A DNA stretch of 64,000 nt from Acidipila sp. (GTDB lineage Bacteria; Acidobacteriota; Terriglobia; Acidiferrales; UBA7541). The position numbers and the translations under genes are program-made. Shown in pieces: positions 9,498-18,426 of this stretch (its first letter is position 1; every line of letters begins with the position of its first letter). Below the pieces are notes generated by a model, which was given only the letters and a program-made list of their open reading frames with translations, made no database searches and was not told the DNA's origin. Location: positions 62,001 through 126,000 of the forward strand of contig JAAFGT010000001.1 of assembly GCA_010365215.1 (NCBI GenBank), read 5' to 3'.

Positions 9498-9772
9498 CGC
9501 GTCACCAATGATGTATTCCTGCTCACCAATGGTGTCAGTCCAGCCACGCAGCCCCGGCTTGCCTGAGCAGAGCCGTCAGTATTTCGAGAAGGCTGACCTG
9601 CGGTTTTTTCTCCGAACTTGCTTCTCCCACACTGCACCCCAAAAAACTCCGGCCGCTAAGGCTGCATCTCAAAGGCTACATGGGTATCAAACAGTAAGAT
9701 AACGGAAGACTACATCGCCAGGTTTGCTGGATTACTCTAAGGTCGAGAAATCTCTATCTTCAGCCGTTGCGC

Positions 9773-12700
9773 TCAACCAGGTTTCTTTGTGGCGTTAGAT
9801 GCCGATACCGGAATAACGGCGCGGACGACCGTTCCGTTACCATCTGATTCGATTTCTAGCCGCCCGCCCAACTCGCGCATTCGTTCGCGCATGCTTGCGA
9901 GACCGATACCCGACGCTGTCCCGGTAAGATTGAAGCGGCCTAGAAGCTCCCGATCTATACCCTTGCCATGATCTCTCACTTCGAGCTTAGCTTCGCCTGA
10001 GTCGATATTAAAACGAACGTCTACCGAGAGACTTTCTGCATGGCGATGCACATTACTAAGACTGGCCTGGAGTACTCGAAATAGTGGAAGTTCCACGGAA
10101 AAGGGCAAGCGCTGGGAGTCCCCACCAAGCTCAAGGTTCACTTTGATGCCACTGCGTTCAGAAAACCCTTCTACGAACCATCTGGCGGAGGAGGAGAAGC
10201 CCAGTTCATCAATCAGCGGGGGATGCAACAAATGCGAAATAGTACGGGTTTCCTTCATACAATGTTCCAAGGACTGGGACACTTGAGACAGCATGTCGGA
10301 CTGTTTTTCGGATAAGTCGGCGTTCTGCAATAGATCGATAGTCATTTTTGCGCTAGCTAGGTGCTGGCCAACGCTGTCGTGCAGCTCGCGAGCAATGCTG
10401 CGATGCTGTTCATCTTGCAGGGTCATGATTTTTAAGGATAGTTTACGCACAGATGCAGTACGCTCTGCGACGCGCACCTCCAGAATTTCGCTTACCTTTT
10501 TGGCCTCGTCAATATCCGACAATACTATGACAGCGCCGTCGATCTTATCGTCCGTAGTTCGATACGGCCGAATTTGCAGAGAATACCAATGACCTTCCCT
10601 ATCCTGTATCTCCAGTTCTATCGGAATGAGCGTATCGACCACACCGGCGATGAGTTGGCCGAGGTTTGGCAAATTAAATCCCGGACTCAGATCCGTTATG
10701 GGGCGGCCTATGTCGGAAGGAAGCACCTTAAGGGTCTTGGTCGACGCGGCCGTTAAGCGGCGGATGCGCAGACCGCGATCCACCATTACAACAGGCAAGT
10801 TAGTGCTGGTGAGGACGTTGTTAAGGTCACTATTGGCCCGATCGAGTTCCAAGTTTCGGCTCTGGAGTTCGTCGTTGACGGTGTTCAGCTCCTCATTCGC
10901 CGATTGGAGTTCTTCCTTCGATGTCTCCAGCTCCTCGTTGGTGCTTTGTAATTCTTCATTGGCCGAAAGTATTTCTTCATTGGCCGACTGAAATTCCTCG
11001 TCGCTGGCTGCCTTTGAGTCTACCAGGGCGCTAAGATGCTCCTCCGCGGTGGCTAGCTCGCGTGCTAACCGAGCAATTTCTTTCTTCTTTATGCGGCCAA
11101 CACCACGCAATTTCACGGCGATTCTTCCTGGGATCAGAACGGAGGGCGAGGTTCGTTCGAACAAGATTAAAAATTGCTGATTCTCCGCTGATGACCCTAC
11201 AGGCTCAACCGAAATGTTCACCGACCTGGACTGGCCACGTCGTCTTAACTCTACTGCTTTGCGTTTTACCGGCCCACGGTTCTTCTTAGCTAGGTTGACT
11301 GCGGCCCGCAATTCTGCGACAAACTCTCTTTTCGCAATCTTCAAAAGGTGAAGGCTCGCTCTTCCCGGAACCAGCTCGATGTACGGTCCGATCGCACCCC
11401 GAAACTGTAGGATCTCCATGTTTTCATTGATAACTACTCCAGGCGGCGCGTAATTCTTTAAAATAATGTTGTCGACCTCATTCTGTTGATTCAAACCAAG
11501 CTGCGCCGCGCTTTTCTCCGTGGCCTTGGCGGTGTTGGGTGTTTCCTGAATGCGCCGGTTCCCGGAGAAATCATAATGAAGCCTGCTGGCGACCGCTTTC
11601 TTAATGAAAATCTTGTGCTTCTTGTCTGCCGGTGCGAACAAATGTGGGAATGAGGCTACATTTTCGGAATTCCCTAGGAAAAGAAAGCCTGATGACCGCA
11701 AGGCATAATGCAGTATGTTCAGGACTTTTTTTTGTAACTCGGGCCCAAGATAAATCAGCAGGTTGCGGCAGGCCACAAGATTCATATGAGAAAACGGCGG
11801 GTCTTCCGCCAAGTTTTGTTTTGCGAAAACACAGAGGTCGCGAACGGATTTGCTTACTCGGTACCCGGCCTCTACCTTAGTGAAGAAGCGCCGTAAGCGC
11901 TCGGGCGAGACTTCCTCCAAGATACGTTCCGAATAGATTCCGGCGCGAGCTTTTTCAATCCCCCGATCATTGGCGTCAGTCCCGAAAATTTGGACCTCAA
12001 AAGCGGGCGCCTTATCGCCTAGAAATTCGAGTAGGATCATGGCCAAAGAATACGTCTCTTCCCCGGTCGAACATCCAGGCGCCCAAATCCGTATCGTTCC
12101 CTCGGTAGTCTTATCCTTGGCGATAACCGGGAACACTTTGGTCTTCAAGACCTCGAAGGCTTTCAGGTCACGGAAAAAACTTGTCACGGGGATGAGCAGG
12201 TCGTTACACAGATTTTCTGTTTCCTGGGGATGCTTTTCTAAGTACTTCGCATAGTCGCTGACGTGCTCGATTTTATGGATGGCCATGCGCCGGAGAGTGC
12301 GTCGTTGAACCGTGCCCGGTTTATACTGGGAGAAGTTGATGGCGCAGTTCTTTCGCACCAGGGCGAAAATCCTCTCAAAGTTCTCATCAGGAGCACGTGG
12401 TTTATTATCGTCTGCTTCCTCGGCGTGGGTTCGGTTGCTGCGATCATGGCTAAGGTAGGGATGCCCGCTTATTCTTCCTAGTTCACGCGCAATCTGGTCG
12501 GGTGGCATGACGAAATCAACGCAGCCCGACGCGATAGCGCTTTGAGGCATGCCGGAGTGCTTGGCCGATTTTTCATCCTGAGCGAAGGTAATGCCGCCTT
12601 CCGCCTTGATGGCATCTAAACCGCGAGTTCCGTCGGAACCTGTCCCCGATAGGACTACTCCAATAGATCGGCCGTGCCGCGCCCCAGCCAGAGATCTCAT

Positions 12701-13171
12701 GAAGAAATCAACAGGGACGTGCAGCCCAGGCTCGTCCGTGCGCGGCGTAAGTTGGAGACGACGCCGTTGAATGCCCATGTTGACATTGGGGGGGATGACG
12801 TACACGTGATTGGGCTCAACGGTTGTGCCATCCTTGGCTTCAAGCACCGGCATTTTAGTTTTTTTGGCAAGCAATTCGGACAACAAGCTGTGGTGGGTGG
12901 GGGCCAAGTGTTGGATCAACACGAATGCCATGCCGGTGTTGTTCGGTAGCGCGCTTAGCAACTGCGTGAATGCCTCCAGCCCGCCAGCCGAGGCACCGAT
13001 GGCAACAACTGCAAAGACGTCAGTCTCGTCGGTCGGCCCCGGATTGCTTTTCATGTTAGCGATTGCCTTCGGCTTGCGAAGACGTCGCGCAGACGCCTTC
13101 CCGCCTTCCCGGCGCGTCAATTTGATGTTCGAGTGCGGGGGCGGCAGCGACCTCTGTTCCATTGGAGGCAC
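9773..13171 (-). CDS. CheB-CheR-PAS-histidine kinase fusion protein
   Basis: Cytoplasmic sensor kinase of 1132 residues. Order: CheB methylesterase domain (about 50-235: GASAGG nucleophile loop, IQHL, GTGSDGT), CheR methyltransferase (about 260-530: N-terminal TVQRRTLRRM, SAM motif WAPGCSTGEETYS, SHMNLVACRNLLIYL), a linker, a coiled coil rich in SANEELQSTNEEL repeats (about 715-780), a PAS domain (about 790-900), then a HisKA_3-type kinase with RELHDSVGQHLA as phospho-His motif and a HATPase (HGKGI, GIGLASMRER). The start is GTG 13171; ATG 13054 (MKSNPGPTDETD) is possible. No receiver partner or chemotaxis genes are adjacent, so the output is unknown. Confidence 0.93.
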   Translation of the reverse strand: MPPMEQRSLPPPHSNIKLTRREGGKASARRLRKPKAIANMKSNPGPTDETDVFAVVAIGASAGGLEAFTQLLSALPNNTGMAFVLIQHLAPTHHSLLSELLAKKTKMPVLEAKDGTTVEPNHVYVIPPNVNMGIQRRRLQLTPRTDEPGLHVPVDFFMRSLAGARHGRSIGVVLSGTGSDGTRGLDAIKAEGGITFAQDEKSAKHSGMPQSAIASGCVDFVMPPDQIARELGRISGHPYLSHDRSNRTHAEEADDNKPRAPDENFERIFALVRKNCAINFSQYKPGTVQRRTLRRMAIHKIEHVSDYAKYLEKHPQETENLCNDLLIPVTSFFRDLKAFEVLKTKVFPVIAKDKTTEGTIRIWAPGCSTGEETYSLAMILLEFLGDKAPAFEVQIFGTDANDRGIEKARAGIYSERILEEVSPERLRRFFTKVEAGYRVSKSVRDLCVFAKQNLAEDPPFSHMNLVACRNLLIYLGPELQKKVLNILHYALRSSGFLFLGNSENVASFPHLFAPADKKHKIFIKKAVASRLHYDFSGNRRIQETPNTAKATEKSAAQLGLNQQNEVDNIILKNYAPPGVVINENMEILQFRGAIGPYIELVPGRASLHLLKIAKREFVAELRAAVNLAKKNRGPVKRKAVELRRRGQSRSVNISVEPVGSSAENQQFLILFERTSPSVLIPGRIAVKLRGVGRIKKKEIARLARELATAEEHLSALVDSKAASDEEFQSANEEILSANEELQSTNEELETSKEELQSANEELNTVNDELQSRNLELDRANSDLNNVLTSTNLPVVMVDRGLRIRRLTAASTKTLKVLPSDIGRPITDLSPGFNLPNLGQLIAGVVDTLIPIELEIQDREGHWYSLQIRPYRTTDDKIDGAVIVLSDIDEAKKVSEILEVRVAERTASVRKLSLKIMTLQDEQHRSIARELHDSVGQHLASAKMTIDLLQNADLSEKQSDMLSQVSQSLEHCMKETRTISHLLHPPLIDELGFSSSARWFVEGFSERSGIKVNLELGGDSQRLPFSVELPLFRVLQASLSNVHRHAESLSVDVRFNIDSGEAKLEVRDHGKGIDRELLGRFNLTGTASGIGLASMRERMRELGGRLEIESDGNGTVVRAVIPVSASNATKKPG

Positions 13172-13511
13172 CTACCCAAAAAATATGCAATATTCCCGGC
13201 TGGACGACCCCTATATATTTATATTCAGGGCGATGAATGTCAACAATGACTTTAGCTCGTCCATACGGGGAAGTTCGGTTATCTGCGCTTCCGGCAACCT
13301 ACCAGATACGCAAGCAGTCCGTTGCCACCTTTCGGAAACTTGAGTTCCTGGGCGCTGGAGCTGCGACGAGGAAGAGCGTAAGGGCGGCGATGTGCGCGAA
13401 AGACGGCCTTGCTTGCGGCTTGACTGGCGCGCCTGATGAGGCGATTTGGTGTGAAAGTCCCTACAGTCACTTCACAGCTTCGCGTAGCTACATGCTAAGT
13501 TGTTGAAAAAT
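13172..13511. other. Intergenic region with AT-rich promoter area
   Basis: No gene seen. The left 80 bases are AT-rich (several TATA-like stretches around 13180-13230) and probably hold the promoter of the minus-strand kinase. Nothing else is supported up to the tRNA gene. Confidence 0.35.
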
Positions 13512-13587
13512 GGCGCGCCCGGAGGGATTCGAACCCCCGACCCTCTGCTTAGAAGGCAGACGCTCTATCCGACTGAGCTACGGGCGC
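13512..13587 (-). tRNA. tRNA-Arg (anticodon UCU)
   Basis: A complete 76-nt cloverleaf on the minus strand. Acceptor stem GCGCCCG/CGGGCGC, D arm GCTC...GAGC, anticodon stem TCTGC/GCAGA with loop CTTCTAA giving anticodon TCT, variable GGGTC, and T arm GGGGG-TTCGAAT-CCCTC. The CCA end is encoded in the DNA (13512-13514). The anticodon reads AGA/AGG arginine codons. Confidence 0.95.
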
Positions 13588-13722
13588 GCGGGATGCAACT
13601 GCCTCAGTGTACGGCGCTCATCTCATTTTTCGCAACGGGGAACTGCGTTGCAGCTTCTTGATTTTATGTCACCTTCTCGCAAAGCGTGCCCACAGGCCGT
13701 TACGGTTTCGACGCTGGCGGCT

Positions 13723-15231
13723 TCAGCTAGTGAGCGCGGCCGCGAGCGCGCCAATATCCGGCAGGGTTTCCAGTTTTTTCACATATTCCACCACCGCGTC
13801 CGCTTTTTTTGACGGCCATTTGGCGTACTCGGCGCATCCTCTGTATTTATCCGCGACCTCTTCATAGGACATCGGATTTGTGGGACTTCCTTTGGCAAAA
13901 TCGGCGCGACCGGAATAGATCTTTCCATCCTTCATGTGTATTTTCAAAAGCGAGGTCATCTTGTCGTAACCGGTCTGTTCCGCTTCGGCATCGGCGTAGA
14001 AGTTGATGCGGCGAATCATTTCCTGCACCTCGGGCCGCTGCACCACGGCGTCGGTAAAGTGACCCAAGCCTGCTTTGCGTTCCAGAAGCAGAATACTCAG
14101 GCAAAATTCCATGCTGAACTTTCCCTGCAGCCCGGTCATCGGGCGGTGATGCAGCAGAGTCGTCGTCAAATTACGGCTGGTGCCGACGTCAACTTTTTCT
14201 ACGTCCTGTGGTTTGATGTCGTGCTCGCGGATCAATCGCAGCAACTCGCCCATCGCCGGATGAGCCAGCGATCCACAAGGGAAAGGCTTGATGGACACGC
14301 CGGGCGAGGCGAAGGTCCACGGTTTGCCAAGCCGGTTCAATATGGAGCCGGGATCGTAACCACCTCCGGCGGCGTGAAAAAATCCGTTGGGAGCTTCGAG
14401 AATCCGCTCGGAAGCGGTCCATCCCAATTGCGCGAGATCGACGGCCACGATACCGTTTTCGGCGGCGTGCCCGGCGTGAAACGGTTTGGTCATGCTGCCG
14501 AAGTTCTCGCGCAGCCCCGCTCCCTCCGCGGCCGCAATGCCCATGGCATTCAGAGTCTGGCGCGCATCGAGTCCACGAAGTTTTGCGGCGGCTGCACAAC
14601 TGCCAAAGGAGCCGCAAGTGCCGGTGGTGTGAAATCCGTCGGCATAGTGCCGCGGCGAAATGGCTTCGGCAATTTTTGACTCGACTTCCACACCCAGGTG
14701 ATAGGCCAGCACAAAATCTTTACCGGTCCCATGAGCCAGCTCGCTCAGGGCGAATGCCGGCGGCAGCACGGGCACAGTGGGGTGCGTCAGCAAACCGTAG
14801 ATACGATCTTTGCCCACCGCCAGTTGCGTGTCGTCAAAATCATGCGCGTGAATCGATACCCCATTCGCAAACGCGGCGAAGCGCGGTGCGCACTTCATGC
14901 CCGTGCCGATGATGCTGGCCTTTCCCAGGCCCAAATTCAGTGACTCGATGTATTTGCGCACCAAAGGACCGGTCTCAGCCACCGATCCCGCCAGTGCCAG
15001 ACCCAATCCATCCAGCAGCGATTTTCTTCCAAGCTCGAGGACATCCGCCGGTATATCTTCATACTTAGCCGCGACAATAAAATCGGCGACGTATTTGGTC
15101 AGGCCTTTTATTTCCGGGAATTTTTCTTCTGGTCGGCTCGAGCCATGCGCGGGCAAAATCGCGACACTGCCCGCCGCCGCGGCACTGCCCACGGCGAGCA
15201 TCGAGCTCTTAACAAAATCTCTTCTCTTCAT
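13723..15231 (-). CDS. MmgE/PrpD family protein with Tat signal
   Basis: MmgE/PrpD-superfamily protein of 502 residues, the fold of 2-methylcitrate dehydratase and cis-aconitate decarboxylase, expected to dehydrate, decarboxylate or isomerise a small carboxylic acid. Family features: HAHDFDDT near residue 140, GLLTHPTVPVLPPAFALSE, GTCGSFGSCAAAAKL, KPFHAGHAAENG, and IKPFPCGSLAHPAM in the second half. Unusually, it begins with a twin-arginine signal (MKRRDFVKSS, then an Ala-rich hydrophobic segment), implying periplasmic location. RBS AGAGGAG precedes the start. It is last in a minus-strand run HMG-CoA-lyase-like, CoA-transferase, MmgE/PrpD. Confidence 0.88.
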   Translation of the reverse strand: MKRRDFVKSSMLAVGSAAAAGSVAILPAHGSSRPEEKFPEIKGLTKYVADFIVAAKYEDIPADVLELGRKSLLDGLGLALAGSVAETGPLVRKYIESLNLGLGKASIIGTGMKCAPRFAAFANGVSIHAHDFDDTQLAVGKDRIYGLLTHPTVPVLPPAFALSELAHGTGKDFVLAYHLGVEVESKIAEAISPRHYADGFHTTGTCGSFGSCAAAAKLRGLDARQTLNAMGIAAAEGAGLRENFGSMTKPFHAGHAAENGIVAVDLAQLGWTASERILEAPNGFFHAAGGGYDPGSILNRLGKPWTFASPGVSIKPFPCGSLAHPAMGELLRLIREHDIKPQDVEKVDVGTSRNLTTTLLHHRPMTGLQGKFSMEFCLSILLLERKAGLGHFTDAVVQRPEVQEMIRRINFYADAEAEQTGYDKMTSLLKIHMKDGKIYSGRADFAKGSPTNPMSYEEVADKYRGCAEYAKWPSKKADAVVEYVKKLETLPDIGALAAALTS

Positions 15232-15298
15232 TCAAGCTCCTCTTTTTCGCGAAAGTCCTAGCTTACCGGAATGCGCGGCAGAAAATGCCGTCGATAAC

Positions 15299-16492
15299 TC
15301 AAACCGCGCCCTTGGATCGAAGCTCGGCGATCTGTTCACGCGAGTAGCCTAACTCGCCTAGCCAGCGGTCTGTATCTTGAGAAAGCGCCGGCGCGGGGTT
15401 TTTCGGCGCCACCGAATCGCCGGGGAATAGAAATCCCCCAGAAGCCACTTGCTGCGGACTATCCGCCTGCGAAAAGCTGGTGACGAACTTGCGTTCACGC
15501 AGATGCGGGTGCGCCAAAATTTCCGGAACACTCAGAACACGGCCGGCGGGGATTCCTGCTTCGGTCATCAGCGTCTCCCATTCCGCCGCCCCCCGGGTGG
15601 AGAGCGCCTGCTCCACTTCGCGGTTGATAGCGGCGCGATTTCCCCTGCGAATCTCGCGATCGCAGAAGCGCGGGTCACCTTTCAATTCGGGGCGTTCCAG
15701 TAGATCGCAAAGCTTCTCATATTGGATGGTTTCGTTAGCGGCTATATTGAGAAGGCCGTCCGCTGTGCGAAAGGTGCCGGATGGCGCCGCAGTAAAATTT
15801 TCATTTCCCATGCGCACCGGAATCACGCCGGCATTAAGGAAATTGGACACTACCCAACCCATCGAAGCGAGTGTGGCCTCCAGCATGGAAACGTCGATCA
15901 TTCGCCCGCGCCCGGTAGCGCGCGACTCCACCAGAGCCGCACAGATGGCGAGCGCCGCGGTGACGCCGCCGATCGTGTCGCACACCGGATATCCCGCGCG
16001 CAATGGCGTGCCCTCGGCCGTTCCGGTGACGTCCATGACCCCGGACATTCCCTGAATGATCTGGTCGTAGGCCGGCCTCATGGCCAGGGGGCCATCCTGG
16101 CCAAAACCGGTCACCGCGCAGTAGACGATGGCGGGATGAATGGCGGAGAGCACGGCATAGTCGAGTCCCAGGCGCTTCATGACGCCCGGGCGGAAATTCT
16201 CCAACACCACGTGAGAAATTCCCACGAGTTGTTTAAATATCTTTTTCCCTTCCGGCGACTTGAGATTGATGGTTACCGACTGCTTGCCGGCGTTTACGGC
16301 GACAAACGAAATTCCCATCAGCCGGCGCGAGGCCGCAGGATCCGCTCCAAGCTGGCGCGCTAAATCGCCGGACTTGGGATTTTCGATTTTAATAACTTCA
16401 GCGCCCAGCAGAGCCAGTTGAAAGCTGCAAAATGGGCCGGCCAGAACGTTGGTAACGTCCAGGATGCGAATTCCATTTAGAGGAAGCGCCAT
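15299..16492 (-). CDS. CaiB/BaiF family (class III) CoA-transferase
   Basis: Class III CoA-transferase of 397 residues that moves CoA between acyl groups through an aspartyl-CoA intermediate. Seen: N-terminal GIRILDVTNVLAGPFCSFQL, GAEVIKIENPKSGDLAR, NLKSPEGKKIF, VVLENFRPGVMKRLGLDY, the GFGQDGP loop and AYDQIIQGMSG, where Asp of AYDQ aligns with the catalytic Asp. Length is typical. It sits 67 bp before the MmgE/PrpD gene and about 110 bp after the lyase-like gene on the same strand, suggesting activation of a carboxylate to its CoA ester for cleavage by that lyase. The exact acid cannot be read from sequence. Confidence 0.9.
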   Translation of the reverse strand: MALPLNGIRILDVTNVLAGPFCSFQLALLGAEVIKIENPKSGDLARQLGADPAASRRLMGISFVAVNAGKQSVTINLKSPEGKKIFKQLVGISHVVLENFRPGVMKRLGLDYAVLSAIHPAIVYCAVTGFGQDGPLAMRPAYDQIIQGMSGVMDVTGTAEGTPLRAGYPVCDTIGGVTAALAICAALVESRATGRGRMIDVSMLEATLASMGWVVSNFLNAGVIPVRMGNENFTAAPSGTFRTADGLLNIAANETIQYEKLCDLLERPELKGDPRFCDREIRRGNRAAINREVEQALSTRGAAEWETLMTEAGIPAGRVLSVPEILAHPHLRERKFVTSFSQADSPQQVASGGFLFPGDSVAPKNPAPALSQDTDRWLGELGYSREQIAELRSKGAV

Positions 16493-16604
16493 GGAATCCT
16501 TTTCGCCAGTGTCGTCATGTAAAGATTAAAACATTTTATCCGGCTGCGGGGAAAAGTGCGAGTTGACGCCAGACGCATGCCTAAGATGGTTTCGCCGGCG
16601 TATT

Positions 16605-17546
16605 TCAAACGGGCGCCACGCTTTCACCGGCGGCGTTCGCCGCGCAGACGCCCGCCCGGTGTGCGCGCAGGAGATGCCCCTGGTAAGGCCGCGAAGAAAA
16701 CTGCATGGCAAATTCAGCAGCATCCAACAATTTTTCCAGGTCGATTCCAGTTGTAAATCCCAGGCCGTGCAGAAACGCCACGAGATCCTCGGTCGCCAGA
16801 TTGCCGCTGGCGCCGGGGCAATAGGGGCAGCCGCCCAGCCCCGCCGTAGTTGCGTCGAATTCCCGAACTCCCTCGTTCAGACCGGCGTAGGCGTTGGCCA
16901 GGCCCCGGCCATAGGTGTCATGGAAATGCAGAGCAATTTCGCCGGCAGGAATTCTTAATTCTTCACGCGCGCCGGTCAGCGATTCGGTGATCTGATCGGG
17001 GAAGGCCATTCCGTCGGTATCGCACAGGGCAATGCGCGATGGGCAGACCTCCCGAACCGCGCGGACCACGCTAAGCAATGCCGCGGCGGGAATCTTGCCT
17101 TCAAAAGGGCAGTGATAGGCCGCGGAAACTCCCACGCGAATTTCTACGCCATCGCCGTGTGCTCTTCGTGTGACCTCTTTCAGGAGACCCAGCGACTCCG
17201 AGGCGCTGCGATTCAAGTTTTTGTGATTGAATGTGTCGCTGGCCGAGACAACGAATTCGTGGTGCCGGATGCCGGCCGCCACGGCGCGCTCATAACCTTT
17301 CAAATTCGGAACCAGTGCGGAGAATCTGACACTCGTATATTTTGCCAACCCCGCAGCTACGGCCTCAGCGTCTGCCATTTGCGGCACCCATCGGGGATGG
17401 ACGAAACTGGTGGCCTGAATCTCCTTTATTCCCGCTTTAACAATCAGCTCGATCAGGCGCAGTTTCTCAGCCGTCGAGACGGGCTTGGCTTCGTTTTGCA
17501 ATCCGTCACGCGGGGTAACATCCACCACGCTCACTTTCTCATTCAT
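16605..17546 (-). CDS. Hydroxymethylglutaryl-CoA lyase-like enzyme
   Basis: HMGL-like TIM-barrel lyase of 313 residues that would split a 3-hydroxy-3-methyl-acyl-CoA by retro-aldol cleavage. Motifs: VDVTPRDGLQNE at the N-terminus (metal and substrate site), DTDGMAFP, HFHDTYGRG (metal-binding His pair) and the C-terminal signature GLGGCPYCPGASGN with the catalytic Cys. ATG 17546 is chosen because family alignment starts directly after it; a further-upstream in-frame start adds residues unlike the family. It is the first gene of a minus-strand operon with a CoA-transferase and MmgE/PrpD, and diverges from the GntR regulator. Confidence 0.9.
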   Translation of the reverse strand: MNEKVSVVDVTPRDGLQNEAKPVSTAEKLRLIELIVKAGIKEIQATSFVHPRWVPQMADAEAVAAGLAKYTSVRFSALVPNLKGYERAVAAGIRHHEFVVSASDTFNHKNLNRSASESLGLLKEVTRRAHGDGVEIRVGVSAAYHCPFEGKIPAAALLSVVRAVREVCPSRIALCDTDGMAFPDQITESLTGAREELRIPAGEIALHFHDTYGRGLANAYAGLNEGVREFDATTAGLGGCPYCPGASGNLATEDLVAFLHGLGFTTGIDLEKLLDAAEFAMQFSSRPYQGHLLRAHRAGVCAANAAGESVAPV

Positions 17547-17564
17547 GGGACCCCAAGAATGACA

Positions 17565-17593
17565 TTGCAATCTGAAAAACATTTAAGTTATAC
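17565..17593 (+). promoter_or_regulatory. Sigma70-like promoter of the GntR gene
   Basis: TTGCAA (17565-17570), a 17-bp spacer and TTATAC (17588-17593) fit a sigma70-type promoter reading toward the GntR gene, whose ATG is 29 bp beyond. The -10 hexamer lies inside the dyad at 17585-17599, so bound regulator would block RNA polymerase. Confidence 0.55.
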
Positions 17594-17599
17594 CATAAC
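17585..17599. promoter_or_regulatory. Operator-like dyad in the GntR/lyase divergent promoter
   Basis: GTTAT-ACC-ATAAC is a perfect inverted repeat at 17587-17599, 23 bp before the GntR start. The 14-base string AAGTTATANCATAA (17585-17598) recurs at 26108-26121 upstream of the enolase-superfamily operon, with a single difference at N. This is best explained as the binding site of the FadR-type regulator. Confidence 0.6.
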
Positions 17600-17622
17600 A
17601 TTACAACTCTGGAGAGCCGCCT

Positions 17623-18369
17623 ATGTTTCCCCGAATCGCGAACGCTTCTGGCCTCACCGACCGCGTCACCGCTGCGCTTATCGCCAAGATTGACGAGGGG
17701 GCCTTCCCTCGGGGCACCCGATTGCCTTCGGAGAACGTGCTGGCTCAGGAATTTGGCGTGAGCAGGACAGTACTGCGCGAAGCGATCTCCCGTCTCAAGC
17801 ATGACGGCGTGGTCGAGGGTCGGCAAGGCAGCGGGGTCTTTGTGACCCAGCAGGCTGGCGTGAAAGCGCTAAAGATCGAGATCGGCTCCGTGGAGTCGAT
17901 CGAGAGCGTATTGCAGATTATGGAATTGAGGCGCGCGATCGAAGCAGAGGCTGCGGCGCAAGCGGCGCTGCGGCGTAGTGACGCGCAACTGGCGGAGATC
18001 GAGAGCGCGTTGAAGCGGATCGACGAAGACGTAGCCATGCGCAGGGACGGCGTTTCGGCTGACCTCGCTTTTCACCGCAGCATCGCGCTGGCGTCCGGAA
18101 ATCCCTTTGTGGTGCGGACGTTGGGATTCCTGAGCCAATACCTGGAGTCGGCCAGCCGCGTGACCCGCGCCAACGACGCGCGCCGCGCAGATTTTTGGCG
18201 TCAACTTCGTGAGGAGCACGAGGCCATCGCCACGGCGATTCGCCATCGCGACCCGTTCGCGGCTCGCAACGCGGCGGAGGCGCACATGTTCAATGGCGCG
18301 CGCCGTTTGTCGGAGGCGATGACAACGGCTGCGCCGCTCGAGGGGCCGCAGCTTTCAAAGCTCGGTTGA
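17623..18369 (+). CDS. GntR/FadR-family (FCD) transcriptional regulator
   Basis: Regulator of 248 residues with an N-terminal winged HTH (about 10-75: LPSENVLAQEFGVSRTVLRE as helix-turn-helix, then GSGVFV at the wing) and a C-terminal helical FCD ligand domain (about 90-230: ELRRAIEAEAA, DLAFHRSIALASGNP with a metal-binding His, EEHEAIATAIRHRD, AEAHM). FCD proteins sense small carboxylates or sugar acids and usually repress catabolic genes. It is divergent from the lyase operon and followed by the PdxA-like and MFS genes on its own strand. The dyad at 17585-17599 overlaps its promoter, so autorepression is likely. Confidence 0.93.
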   Translation: MFPRIANASGLTDRVTAALIAKIDEGAFPRGTRLPSENVLAQEFGVSRTVLREAISRLKHDGVVEGRQGSGVFVTQQAGVKALKIEIGSVESIESVLQIMELRRAIEAEAAAQAALRRSDAQLAEIESALKRIDEDVAMRRDGVSADLAFHRSIALASGNPFVVRTLGFLSQYLESASRVTRANDARRADFWRQLREEHEAIATAIRHRDPFAARNAAEAHMFNGARRLSEAMTTAAPLEGPQLSKLG

Positions 18370-18426
18370 TGCGCCGGCGTTTGCCCGTAGCAAATTCGTG
18401 AAGTCCGCTCGATCAAGGAGCATGGT

